From Ochotona curzoniae (Eukaryota; Chordata; Mammalia; Lagomorpha; Ochotonidae), in assembly GCF_017591425.1 (NCBI RefSeq), contig NW_024467121.1:18550707-18614706 (forward strand): 64,000 nucleotides of DNA, given 5' to 3'. Position numbers and translations under genes: made by a program. This document shows, piece after piece, positions 1-12,200 of the stretch. Below the pieces are notes generated by a model. That model did no database searches, was not told the DNA's origin, and was given only the letters and a program-made list of their open reading frames with translations. How positions within the stretch are numbered: the stretch's first letter is position 1; the number at the start of each line of letters is the position of its first letter.

Positions 1-894
1 TTGTTGGGTGCTATTCCTCTTCTCTGTCCAGAGAACATCTTGAAGTATCTTTTGTAGGGCAGGTTTGGAAGAGGCAAATTGTTTTAACTTTTTTTTTTAT
101 TGTGGAAGAATTTTATTTCATTTTCAAAGACAAAAGAAAGCTTTGTGGGATATGCTATCCTAGGCCGACAATTTTTTCTTTCAGAATCTGGAATATGTCA
201 CTCCATTCTCTTCTTGCGTGTAGAGTTTCCTGAGAGATCTCCTGTGAGTTTAACTGGCATTTCTTTATATGTCAATTGATTTTTTTTAACATGCACATTG
301 AAGGATTTTTTCTTTTTGTTCAATTGAAGAGAGTGTCTTGGTGAAGATCAATTTTGATCAGGCCTGTTGGGTGTTCTGTGCCCCTCCTGGATGTTGTTTC
401 CCAGTTCTTTCTCTAGATTATTATTTGTTTTCCTTTATTTTTCATTTATTATTTCATTAAATACATTTGCAAATTCAGCTTCTCTTTCTGCACCTTCCGG
501 GACTCCCATAACTCTTATATTTGGCCTCTTAATAGTGTCTTTCAATTCTTGAATACTTTTTTTTGGCCTGATCCAGCTCTGCTTCCAGCTTTTTGTTTGC
601 TTCCCCCTGAAGAAAGGAAATATCTTCCAATTTTGAGATTCTTTCTTCTGCTTGTTTCATTCTATTTTGGAGACTCTCCACTGTACTTTTAGTTTGCTCT
701 ACTGTGTTCTTAATTTCTGATATGTCAGCCTTGATTTGCTTTATTGCTGCTGTTACTTGTGTAAAATATTTCTTAAATTCTTTGAATTCTTGTGTGTGCT
801 TCTCATTGTTGATCAGAAACTTTAAAATGAGTTTTCTGAATTCTGTGTCCCTCATTTTCTTGATGTCTTCCTCATTTAACTCTGAGGTTGGCAT
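1..894 (-). pseudogene. L1 LINE ORF1 relic, antisense
   Basis: Read on the minus strand, 894 down to 529 gives an open 121-aa piece starting MPTSELNEEDIKKMRDTEF, with a long Lys/Glu-rich coiled coil (TQVTAAIKQIKADISEIKNT). Past stops and frame breaks, 550 down to 1 keeps RPNIRVMGVPEG, HRTPNRPDQ and SKPALQKILQ, matching the RNA-recognition and C-terminal domains of L1 ORF1 protein. The ORF is interrupted and cannot make a full protein. The window begins near its C-terminal end, so ORF2 would lie to the left. Confidence 0.88.
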
Positions 895-2075
895 AGGGTT
901 TTGCTCCTTTGCAGGAGGGAGTCTTCAGTAAAATTCATTGTGCCTTTGTCTCTTCTTTGCTCTTGGTCATTGTACTTCTGGTTAACAGTCTTTTCCTTGG
1001 GGCAGGTTTCTAAACTGTGTCACCCACAGGTCTACAGTTTGATTTTAATTAATTGCAGTTGGTACACAACTCTTTGCTTGCAGCCAGTTGTGCCACTCCC
1101 TCCAGCAAGTTCCAGATCTGGGTCCTTATGTTAGATTTCCACCAAGAACTCCATAGTTCAGCTCCTGGCTCACCAATCTCCACCTGCTGTGATACCATGC
1201 TGAGGCTGCACCGTTGTCTGTACAGCCTTTCTCCCACTTCTGGTTGGAACAGGTCCCGGGATTAGGGAGACACCAGGTGTCCTATATAGCTAGGTTGTTG
1301 GTGATGCTGATCTTGCTGGAACCTGTTGGACGTTAGGTCTGAGTGCCATATGGACCTATTTTGACCTGTACGATGCCACAGTCGGTATTATTTTCCTGCA
1401 GGACCAGTGCAGTCCACGGAAGTCAGTGAGTTCTCATGAGCTCAGAGAGCTCAGAACATGCGCAGTTCACTGTTGTCCCCTGCAGTCCTAAAGCTTTTGC
1501 CACACTGTACAAAAACGGTGCCTGACGTACCACTACTAGAGTTCTTAATGTGCTGGCCATCAGGTCTGAGGGCTACCTAGACATGTCTTGGGTGAAACCT
1601 GTAGAATGACATATTGCTGCAGTTCACTGAGTCAGAAATGAATTCACTCCCAGCTCAGCGAATGCTCAGTCCTTTCCCAATTCAGCTCTAGGGTGCTGAC
1701 TGGGCTGTGAAATCCACCCTGTTCTCACACTGCTGGTCTTGGATCTGCTGCTCTGTCTCTGCTCTTGGTCAAATCAAACGGATCAGCAGGACAGACAGTT
1801 CCCCGTCTGGGTTCACCTCCCAAGCTCCCAGTGAAAGTCCCTTCTCACCTGTTTGCTGGTGGAGTTCAGATTGCCATTAGCTAAATGCGGCTGGAGTATC
1901 AGTCACTGCAACACCACACCGTTGTGTCCGCTTCTTTCCTGTGTCTGTCAGTCTCCAGGTACCCCTCTGCTGTTGTTCTGTCCTCTCCTATTTCCTGGAA
2001 TGTGTCTTCACTGCTTCATCCTGATTAAATGTTTCTCTGTCCGTTTAAACATGTTTTTACCCTATTCCGCCCCCC
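895..2075 (-). mobile_element. L1 LINE 5'UTR, antisense
   Basis: This directly precedes the ORF1 relic in L1 orientation and is GC-richer than its flanks. Segments starting near 1328 and 1556 resemble each other (both AGGTCTGAG, then CCTGTA and CAGTTCACTG), suggesting diverged tandem units of an L1 promoter. The right boundary near 2075 is set by a C/T run where a SINE tail begins. Assignment is by position and composition. Confidence 0.6.
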
Positions 2076-2080
2076 CCCCC

Positions 2081-2156
2081 TTTTTTTTAAGATTTATTTT
2101 TTAATGGAAAATCAGATATATAGAGAAGGAGATACAGAGAGAAAGATCTTCTGTCG
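2081..2156 (-). mobile_element. SINE 3'-end fragment (lagomorph C type)
   Basis: T-run, then AAGATTTATTTT...ATGGAAAATCAGATATA, the reverse complement of the SINE tail. It ends abruptly where a + strand SINE piece begins. Confidence 0.7.
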
Positions 2157-2391
2157 CTAATCCAACTCCCTGCTAATGGTTTGGGAAAAGTAGAAGATGG
2201 TCAAATACTTAGGCCCTTTCCGCTCACAAGGGAGGTCTGGATGAAGCTCCTGCCTCCTGGCTTTGTCTTGGCCCACCACGGCATTGCAGCCGTCACGGCT
2301 GTGATCCGCTAGATGGAAGATCACTCTGTTTATCTGGGTCTCTTTTTAACTCTGAGTTTCAGATACATAAATAAATAAATATTTTTCGTAA
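2157..2391 (+). mobile_element. SINE, 5'-truncated (lagomorph C type)
   Basis: Starts at CTAATCCAACTCCCTGC and runs through GATGAAGCTCCTG to an ATAAATAAATAAATA tail. It lacks the tRNA-like head. Confidence 0.7.
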
Positions 2392-2418
2392 AAGTAGTGA
2401 TTTCCAAAAAGCCAATAA

Positions 2419-2672
2419 AATTTTTCTTTATTTGAGAGATGGAGAGAATTCTCATTCATTCTAAATGTCTCTAATGAATGCCTGTGTTGAGCTCAGCTGG
2501 AATCTGGAGACTTGTTCCAGGTTTCCCACGTCGGTGGCAGGAACATAGTCACCTAAGCCATCACCTCGGGCTGCCCAGGATCTGCTTGGGTAAGAAACTA
2601 GTCGGGAGCCAGAGCGGAATATTGACCTTGGAACCCCGCAGAAGGCCCTTTTTACTGCACCGCCTTGCTCAC
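2419..2672 (-). mobile_element. Old SINE (C type)
   Basis: TTTCTTTATTTGAGAGATGGAGAGA head, TTCCAGGTTTCCCACGT and GCAGAAGGCCC segments. Heavily diverged. Confidence 0.6.
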
Positions 2673-3207
2673 CAGGTTCTTCATCAATTGTATGCTTGAG
2701 TGCCTCGCTCTCGCTCTCTCTGCACTCCCGCCCTATGCTTTTTGATGGTCCAGACTGGATCCGAATACTTCCTGATGACAGCCCCCACGCTATTTTCTTT
2801 TAGTTTTGCCTCCCCAGGGGATAATCTGTCACCTCTAGAGACATCTCATCTGAGGTTTCCCTTTGGTGTTTTCCTGCACCCTGCTGGGTCCTCTAGGTGT
2901 TTGGCAGCACTTGCTCATATTTTAGGGTTTGGAGTTAGAAATGATTGTTCATGTCATCAGAGACAAGGGCTGAATTTGTCTTTCCGTTGCATTAAGTGAT
3001 TTCTGAGAAGAGGGCAGAAAGTTTTTATTCTGCCAGCTCTTACTGGAAGTATACTGTCATTAATTCTGTGTACATGTTTAATTATCTTGTGTCTCAAAAG
3101 TGAGTTTTCCCATGTGCTCAGGCTGTTTTATTTGCTTACTTTTTTAAACGAATGTAAGTAGTACACTTATGGCTTCTCATCCCAAAATCTTGTTTTTTTC
3201 CTTTCAG
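2673..3207. other. Unique-looking sequence upstream of the first CDC123 exon in the window
   Basis: Mostly CDC123 intron. No exon, repeat or RNA gene was recognised apart from the acceptor tract at its end. Confidence 0.5.
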
Positions 3208-3265
3208 GGAAGATCCGCCAGCACACTCTCAGCCAGACAGTGATGATGAAGCAGAAGAAATACAG
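3208..3265 (+). CDS. CDC123: CDC123 coding exon (residues 50-68)
   Basis: Polypyrimidine tract and TTTCAG acceptor at 3201-3207; donor GT at 3266. The first G completes codon 49, then 19 codons read [19 protein letters not shown]. This is the acidic, disordered linker of CDC123, where human has DDPPTHSQ. A 106-aa ORF starting at 3240 is an out-of-frame shadow. Confidence 0.95.
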
Positions 3266-6200
3266 GTTGGTGGACAACGAGTCTGTTCTGTATATTGTCC
3301 TGGGATACGTGATCTCTGAAATGATTCTGATATTTAGATCTTATAGTCATCAAAGTGGAAAATCAGGTGAAAATTGCCCTTTCCCATATATTTTTTCATA
3401 TGATCCATGTTCAGAAAAAGATGTATCCTCTGTATGCACAGTTTCTAGATGGATTATTCCTCTTTGGAGGCCCAGTCCTGGATTTAATGGAATGTCTTCT
3501 TTCTGCCCCTTCTTCCCATGCAGTGGTCCGATGATGAGAACACAGCCACCCTTACGGTAAGAGCCAACAGTGCCAGGGTGGGGACAGCTACGCACGACAC
3601 AGAGGGCTGGTCTGCATGTTGGCCTCTCTGAGCTCCTGTGTACTTGCTCCTTGACGTGTCTGCCTTTGCGAGCTGTTTATTATTTTGAAAAGTAACATGA
3701 ATCATTGTCTAATGGGCAGATGTGGTATAGTATTCCCTCCCCACCCCAAGTAGAAAGGAAATATCTCGAGTGCAGTTTTGATGTTTTGACTTGTTTCCGT
3801 CAAACTCTGAAAGGGGAAATCAAACCTGACATTTTCCTAGGATGAAGTGAAAATCTGTATCTACTTAGTACTCAGTGTGTTGAAGTGTCACAAAAGTTAG
3901 CAGTTTCTTTCAAGTGAGTAGAGAAGTACGTGACTGACCAATATTATGTATAGAAAGTAAAGGTATTATTTATTGGTGCTTTTGTGAAATTTAACTGAAA
4001 ATATTTTTAAATAAATTTTTAAAGTAGTGAGTAACTTGAGCAGTGTATTTCCAAAGACAGGTGAATGAAAGTTCCTGATACCTTAAGATAAAAGAGAACG
4101 ACATTTTTTGCTTGTTTTTTTTTTTTTTTTATGAACTTCATTACAAATAATTGTGAAGGAACAAATGTGGGAAGCAGTTTAGGGAGAATGTATTCTGATA
4201 CTAACTATTTTTTTAAGATGTATTTATTTTTTATTGGAAAGGCAGATTTACAGAGAGGGAGAGTCAGAAAGATTTTCCATCCTCTGGTTATCCCCTAAGT
4301 GGCTGTAGTGGCCTGAGCTGAGCTGATCTGAATCTAGGAGCCAGGAACTTCCTCCAGGTCTCCCACATGGGTGCAGGATCCCAAGGCTTTGGGCCGTCCT
4401 CAACTGCTTTCTCAGGCCACAAGCAGGAAGCTGGAAAGAAAGTAGAACAGCTGGGATATGAATTGGCACCCGTATGGGATCCTGGTGTGTATAATGTGAG
4501 GACTTCAGCCATTGGACTATTGCACTGAGCCCTCTAACACTAACTCCTGAGATTTTTCCATTTATTTTAATGAAATGCATGGTTTTTATATGGGAAAAAA
4601 GTGAAACTGTATAGAACTCACACGTTTCCTTAGGTAATAAAAAAAAAAAAATAAACAGGCCAACAGATGCAGAAATGGAGCTCCTGTAACTCATGTATGT
4701 TTCATCTGCCCTGGATGTTACGAGGGTCACACTCCTTATATGAAAATTCTGTTTGATTTAATATAAATATTTGTCATACTCAGGTCACCAAATGGGTTCT
4801 GTGAGATAAAGATGAATATGATTTGATTCCTGCCATTAGGGGGTTTGTAAGCAGTTGGGGAAAGAAGATACAGGTTGGGAGTGGGTGGCAGTACTATCAA
4901 AATCTAGAAATACAGAGAATGCTACAGAAGTGTGTCTATGTTTAGGCTTACTCCTGCTGCTATAGTGAAATAACATAGGCTAGGAAATTTATAAATAATG
5001 GAAATGTATTTCTCACATTGCAGGAGGGCAGGAAGTCATAGGTCAGCAGGCTAAGTGCCAGCTAAAGACTGGTTCTCCATATCTAAGAAGGCTCCTTGTG
5101 GCTTTGTGGTTTGATGGGAGAAGAGGAGACCAGTGAGGGCCAGGCAACGCTTTGAAGCTGTTTTTGGGTGGGGAGGCAGAAACCCCAATTCAGAGAGCAG
5201 AGCCCTTATGACTTAATCTCTTCCCCAAAGGCGCTTCTTGGAATACGACCACAAATGGGGATTTGCAGAGATACCAAAGTTTCAGCCCTAGCAGTGTGTC
5301 TATGTGTGTTTCTCTGCCTAACTGTTCACTGAAAAGGTTTAGAGGTTGGTTTCTAGAATACCCTGCTTCATTACAAGGAATCGGCTTCTTGGAGAAATTG
5401 AAGATGGGGGTTAGAAAAGCAAAAATGATCTTGCAGTGACTTCCTGTGCCAGGAGCTAAAGGAATGCTCAAGACTAATGGGAACATGATAGCAAGTCTCC
5501 AGAAGGCATCTTGAATGGGCTCCACTGGCAAGAACAAAAAAAGATCATAGCAAGTAATGATTACACTAAATCACAGCAAATTGACAAAAATAAGAATCTA
5601 TGATCCCATCCTGACATAAATGAAACCTTTCCTTAATTAGTAAAAAACTCTAATTAATGGGCCTGGTGCTGTGGTCCAATGGGCTGATCCTCCCTTTGCA
5701 AGCAGCAGCATCCTGCATAGGTTCTGGTTCGTGTTCTGCATGCTCTACTTCTGATCACCTCCTTGCTTATGTCATGGGAAAGCAGTGGAGGAGTGGAGGG
5801 TGGCCCAAGTCTTTGGGACCTTGTACCTACATGGGAGACTTGAAAGAAACTCCTGACATTTGGCTTCAAGCCAATGCAGTTTCAATTGTTGAAACAATTT
5901 GGGAGGGAATTGGTGATGGAAGATATTTCAGTCTTTAGGGAAAAAAAAATGGGGGAAAGCAGAAGTGAGGTGGGTTGGTGCAATGACTCAACTGGCTAAT
6001 TCTCCACCTCCAAGCACTGGGATCCCATATGGACACCAGTTCATGTCCCAGCTGTCCCACTCCCCATTCAGCTCCCTGCTTGTGGCTTGAGAAAGCAATA
6101 GAGGATGGGCCAAAGCCTTGGGACCCTGCACCCACATGGGAGACCAGGAGGAAGCTCCTGGTTCCTGGCTTCGGATTGCTCAGCTCTGAGCATTGCGGCC

Positions 6201-9200
6201 ACTTGGGGAGTGAACCAGCAGATGGAAAACTTTTTTGTCTCTCCGTGTCTGTAAATCTGCCTTTCCAATAAAAATAAATTCGTTTTTTAGATTAATTTAT
6301 TTTTATTGCAAAGTCAGATATACAGAGAGTAGGAAACACAGAGAGGAAGATCTTTCGTTGATGATTCACTCTCCAAGTAGCTGCAATGACTGGAGCTGCA
6401 CCAATCTGAGGCTAGGAGCCTGGAGCCTCTTCTCACGCGAGTGCAGGGTCCCAAGGCTTTGGGCCGTCCTCGACTGCCTCCCCAGGACACAAGCAGGGAG
6501 CTAGATGGGAAGCAGGGCTGCTATGATGTGATCTGGCACCCATCTGGGATCCTGGCGCATTCAGGGTGAGAACTTTAGTCACTAGGTGATGACGCCAGGA
6601 TCAAAAATAAATGATTTTTTTAAAGATGTTCATATCCAGGGTTCACTGTTGTGGCGTAGTGGGTACAGCTGCTGCCTGCAGTGTTGGCACCCCAAAATGG
6701 GTGCCTGTTTGTGTTCTGGCTGCTCCACTTCTAATCCAGCTCCCTGCTAATGGCCTGGCAAAGTAGCATAAGATGGCTCTAGTGCTCCTGCCACCCACTT
6801 GGGAGAGCTGGATGAAGACCTGGCCCCGCATTTTGACTGTGAGGGGAAGTGAACCAGCTAGTTGAAGATTGAGCTTTCCTCTCTCAGTGTGTAAGCTTTC
6901 AGTAAAATTTCTGGTGAGATAGTGGTGTTATATCACCGTTCCTTGATTTTGATTGGTTTGCTTGGGAGGGCATATATACTGAACAATTTATGGATGAATG
7001 GGCAACTTACTCTAGAGTAATATAGGGAAAAAAGTGTCTTCTATGTATGAATAAATAGGAACTCACACAGATATGTAAAGAGGAGATTTGGTTTGGAAAG
7101 TGATAGAGCAAGTGTAGAACAAGACTCTGGGTGAAGAGTTTGTAGATACACTTAGTTTTCTTATGTTTCTGAATGCCTGAAGTTATCTTAAACATTTTCA
7201 GTTCAAAGAAGTCATTAGGCTCTTTTGGGTGAGGCTAGACAGAGTTGAGTAAAGAATGAATATTAAGAGTTGAGAGAAAATAAAACCAGGACTTAGAGTA
7301 GGAAAATCCTCAGGCATTGGTGGATGGCAGATTGGACATGAGTGTGGTTGTAAAGGCAGCATACCAAAAGTTAGGTGAAAAAAAATCAGGTTTTCTTTTT
7401 TTTTTTTTTTTTTATTGTTGTTAACATTGTATTATGTGATACAGTTTTATAGGCACTGGGGATTCCCCCCACCCCTCCCATACCCCTCCCCCCATGGTGG
7501 ATTCCTCCACCTTGTTGCATAACCACAGTTCAAGTTCAGTTGAGATTCGTTCCTTGCAAACACATATCTAGCATAAAGTCCAGCGTCTTATTGTCCAGAT
7601 AAATTCAGTGGCCTCTTGGGGAGACCTTCTCTAGTCTGAAGATAGGGCTAACAGAGTAAAGATCCGGTCAGTTAAAAGCCGCAACAAAACCTCAGTATCA
7701 ATATACAACATTATGGGATTAATTGACATAGTATTGTGTAAACAATATGTTAAAAATAATGCAAGTTCTATTCTTGACGATGAGTTTAAAAAAGAATGTT
7801 GGGCCTGAAGCAGTAGCCGAGTGGCTGAAGTCCTCGCTTTGAATGCACTGGGATCCCATATGGGCACTGGTTTTTTTTTTTTTTTTAAAGATTTATTTTT
7901 ATTATTTTTTCATTGGAAAGGCGGATATACAGAGAGGAGAGACAGAGAGGAAGATCTTCCGTCCGATGATTCACTCCCCAAGTGAGCGCAACGGGCCGAT
8001 AGGGCTGATACTATGCCGATCCGAAGCCAGGAGCCTCTTCCGGGTCTCCCACGCGAGTGCAGGTTCCCAAAGCTTTGGGCCATCCTCAACTGCTTTCCAA
8101 GGCCACAGGCAGGGAGCTGGAAGGGAAGCGGGGCTGCCGGGATTAGAACTGGCGCCCATATGGGATCCCGGGCGTGCAAGGCGAGGACCTTTAACCACTT
8201 GTGCCACCGCGCCGGGCCCTGGGCACTGGTTTTAATCCCAATTCCAGTGGCCCTGCTTCCCATTCAGCTCCCTGCTTGTGGCCTGGGGAGGCAGCCGAGG
8301 ACGGCCCGAGGCCTTGGGACCCTGCGTCCATGTGGGAGATCTGGAAGAGGCTCCAGGCTCCTGGCTTTGGATTGGCTCAGCTCTGGCCGATGCAGCCGCC
8401 TGTGGAGTGAATCAGCATATGGAAGATCTTCCTCTCTGTGTCTCCTCCTCTGACTTTGTAATAAAAACTAAAAATTAAAAAAAAGTTTGCTGGAAATATG
8501 CACAGATAATGACTTGAGCTCTTCTGAAGGTCATGTTCTGTGGGTAGGCGTGCCTGTCACAGGTGTAACGTCGTGGCTATGGATGGACACACCGCAGTCT
8601 TGTTGCCTGTTGAACAACAGGGAGGATCAGGTACCTGTGCCAAATTGAGTGTTTGCATCCAGAAGCAAGCATCTGTATGCTTTAAAACACTTCATAATTC
8701 TAAAAGATTAACACGAAAACAGTGTGCCCTTTCTGAACGGGGTGCTGCAGCGATGTTGTGGCGGGTGAGATTGCAAAAATGAGTAGGTGAGTAAAGACGA
8801 CAGAAGACCCTCAACTAATAAATGTGTAAGTGTGTGTGTTTTTTTAAGATTTTTTTTTTTTAATTGGGAAGGCAGATTTACAGAGAGAAGGAGAGAAAAA
8901 GATCTTCCACCTGCTCGTTCACTCCCCAAACTGGAGCCAGGAGCTTCTACCAGGTCTGCCAAGCGGGTGCAGGGTCCCAAGGCTTTGGGTGGTTCTTAGC
9001 TGCTTTTCCAGGTCTCAAGTAGGGAGCTGGATAGGAAGTAGAGCAGCCAGGACACAAACTGGTGCCCATATGGGATGGTGGTGCTTGGAGGTAGAGAATT
9101 AGCCAGTTGAGCCATCAGGCCAGCCCCAGTGTATAGGTTTTATCTTGTAGTGGTAACTGTTCCACAGACAAGTGAAGGTGTTAGGTATATTTAAGATTGA

Positions 9201-12200
9201 CAAGTCGAGCATCATCTCAAAAGAATCCTATTAAGTGTGTTTATAGATGATTCTTATAAAATGGTGAAGTCGTAACTCCCAAACAGGTAGAAGAAAACTT
9301 TAACTTATGTCAAAGATTTATTTAACTCATGACAGATGTTAGAACTCAATGAAAAAGAGTCTAAAGAAAAGATATATTTATAAATCAGGGATGTTGATGT
9401 GAATATGTAAATGAGGCAAGCTGATTTTTGCTGCCTCCAGTATGGGAGAGCTGATCTTCCGACAGGGCAGAAGTTGTGTGTCTGTCTGTGTCTGCAGTTT
9501 GGAGGGACCTCCCAGGCCTGACCAGGCAGGGACCGTGTGGGTGGGGAGTGGGGGAAGTTTGTTACAAAATGCTTGAAATCCTTACATGGTTTTTTAAGTA
9601 CACATTTCAGTGAACTGGTTGAAGTCCCCTCCTTCCCAGCCCCCCAGCCCCCTTTATAGCCTCAGTCTTTCACTGAAGACAGCACATAAGATCCAGTGAC
9701 TTAAATCTGTCCTGAGCCTTAAGGCAATATTCTCTAAAATTGAATACTCTGAGGATCTGAGGGCACATATCGTATTTTCCAAATGTAGCACGTGAGTACA
9801 AAACAACCTTTAGATGCCAAGTTCTAAGGGCTAGGAGTAGTAAAATGTTTTGTCTTAGGAAGTGAAATCCCTTTATGTTGTAAAGTCTGTTGTGATTCCA
9901 TTTATTGAAACTCGCTAATGCATCTTTGCTAAGTGGTGGTTTTTGTGGCTGGAGCTCTAGAGATGAATCAGTGCTTCCAACAGTTGCAAGGATGTTATTG
10001 GCTTAACATCAGTCTTTATTTCTTTAATGGGAAGAGGGGCTTGGGATAGTGTGATACCGTTACTCAATTTAAGAGTCTCCGAAGTGACTGTCGTTTTATA
10101 TCCACATTATCTAAGCTGAAGAAATAGCTTGATGAAAGATAGAGACAACCTTAAAAGATTTAACTGATTCAGAGGTTAGACTTAGCCTGTAGTAGAAAAG
10201 GTAGTCTAATTTGGACTTCTCTCTTTCCTGATAGCTTTTTGTTTAAGGCTGTTTCTAGTTTAGAGAATGCGTTACTGTTTTTGAACACATTTCTTTCGTC
10301 TGTCTCCTAGACACTTGTCATAGCTTTTTCTGCTCTATAACTGGGTTAAACCTTGAGAATTTGCATAAACCATTTGATTAATTTTTGGAATGTGTGCTTG
10401 AGTTAATTCTAGACTGAGTAGCTTTTGTTTCTCCTGTGGAAGAAGCTGTGATTACGGAGTTCTTTGTTTTTCAGAGCTTGCAGTTGCCCAGTAGAGGGCA
10501 GCAGTCCCTTTGGAAGGGGAAACTCAGTAACTGACAGACTGTTCTGAAAGCTGCACACAGGCCTCTCTTCGTCTTGTTTCAAGCCAGGGCATCATGGCAG
10601 TCAAGTTCCCTATTCAGCGGCAGTGTTTCTGTTACTTCCTGCTTGAAACAAACAGCTGCTTTGTTTCAGTCACTTGCCTGGATGAAATACACACTTTTAA
10701 GTAAAACCAAAGCAGAAATTACTTTTTTTTTTTTTTAAGATTTATTTTTATTATTTTTTTTTATTGGAAAGGCAGATATACAGAGAGGAAGATCTTCCGT
10801 CCGATGATTCACTCCCTAAGTGAGCGCAATGCGCAATGGCCAATGCTATGCCGATCCGAAGCCAGGAGCCTCTTCCGGGTCTCCCACGCGGGTGCAGGGT
10901 CCCAAAGCTTTGGGCCGTCCTTGACTGCTTTCCCGGGCCACAGGCAGGGAGCTGGATGGGAAGTGGGGCTGCTGAGATAGAACCGGCGCCCATATGGGAT
11001 CCCAGGCGTGCAAGGCGAGGACCTTAACCACTTGTGCCACCGCGCCGGGCCCAGAAATTACTTTTAAAGTTATTTATTTTTATTTGAAAGTGAGATAGGC
11101 ACATTTATCCATCTTCTGGTTCACTTCCCAAATGCCTGCTGTCAGCTGGGGGCTGGGCCAGGCCAAAACCAGGAGTCGGACTTTGGGTGACAGGGACCCT
11201 AGCACTTGGGCCATCATCTGCTGCCTCTTGGGTGTATATTAGCAGGGACCTGGGTGGAAGCTGAGTGGAGATTCAAACCCAGATGCTCTATTATGCATGG
11301 GTGTCCCAATTGGCCTCTTAACCACTATGCCAAAAAACCGGCCCCAGACAAAATGTTTTAGATTGACCAAGGTCCTATTTTTGAATTTTGTTTATATTAA
11401 AACGGTCTGGAAATAGCAGTGTTTGAATACAGTTTGTTTTTCATCCTCTGAAGCCTTTTGGGGATATCTCTAGGGCTCTTCCTACAAATGGAAAGGTCCT
11501 GTAGTGTTGGAGTGCCGGCTGAGAGCCACAGTGCATGTACCAGTGGTAGTCTGCCTGTCTGCTTCCACTTGGTAAACACTGGTCTGACAGTAGACCTTTG
11601 GTCCAGCAGCTCAGATGGAAGCTCAGACAGCTGCATCCTAGGGAGGGAATATCATCATTGTCTTAGAATTGTATCTACATACCACACTCAGTCTGTTAAA
11701 AACTAATCAAAAATTAAAAGAAAGATTTTAAAAGACAGCTGCATCCCACCCTGGAGTGCTTTGGTTCACTGTGGTGTAGCTGGTTCATCTAGACCATGGC
11801 AGGAAACAGGTAATGAATGACCCAAGTACTTGGGTTCCCATCACCTACAGGAAGCTCTAGGTTGAATTCCTGTGCTCTGGGTTTTAGCCACTCCCAGCCC
11901 CGGCTGTTACAACTGGGGAGTAAGCCAGCAGTTGGAATCTCTCTTTCTCTAAAGTAGAAAAATTTTAAAAATTCTTTGTGCTAAAAAAATAAAAATAAAA
12001 AGATTACTGGTTTTATGTAGGCGTGTATAGAACAATTTATTCATTCCTCACAGCCCCAGATGCCCAGTGACGTCTTTTAATTTTGTGGTTTTGTTTGAAA
12101 AGGTGCGATTTTGAGTGCTTTTACTTCTCTTTCTGGTAAATGTTGTTTGATGACGGATTTCATTTAGTCCAGAAATTGTGGGTAATTAGTGCTCTAAATT

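Noticed and set aside
3240..3560. 106-aa ORF overlapping two CDC123 exons
   Set aside because: Runs in the wrong frame through the exon, intron and next exon; the CDC123 frame is the conserved one.
4248..4730. 160-aa minus-strand ORF
   Set aside because: Largely a translated SINE (4207-4533) extended into neighbouring intron.
7861..8233. Direct repeats considered as a possible CRISPR or tandem array
   Set aside because: Only two copies, explained as a target-site duplication around a SINE; this is mammalian DNA.
8013..8453. 146-aa ORF and similar ORFs containing SQEP..GLPR.CR.PKLW.. text
   Set aside because: The same peptide text recurs at 10836-11027, 42000 and elsewhere because these frames are translations of SINE copies.
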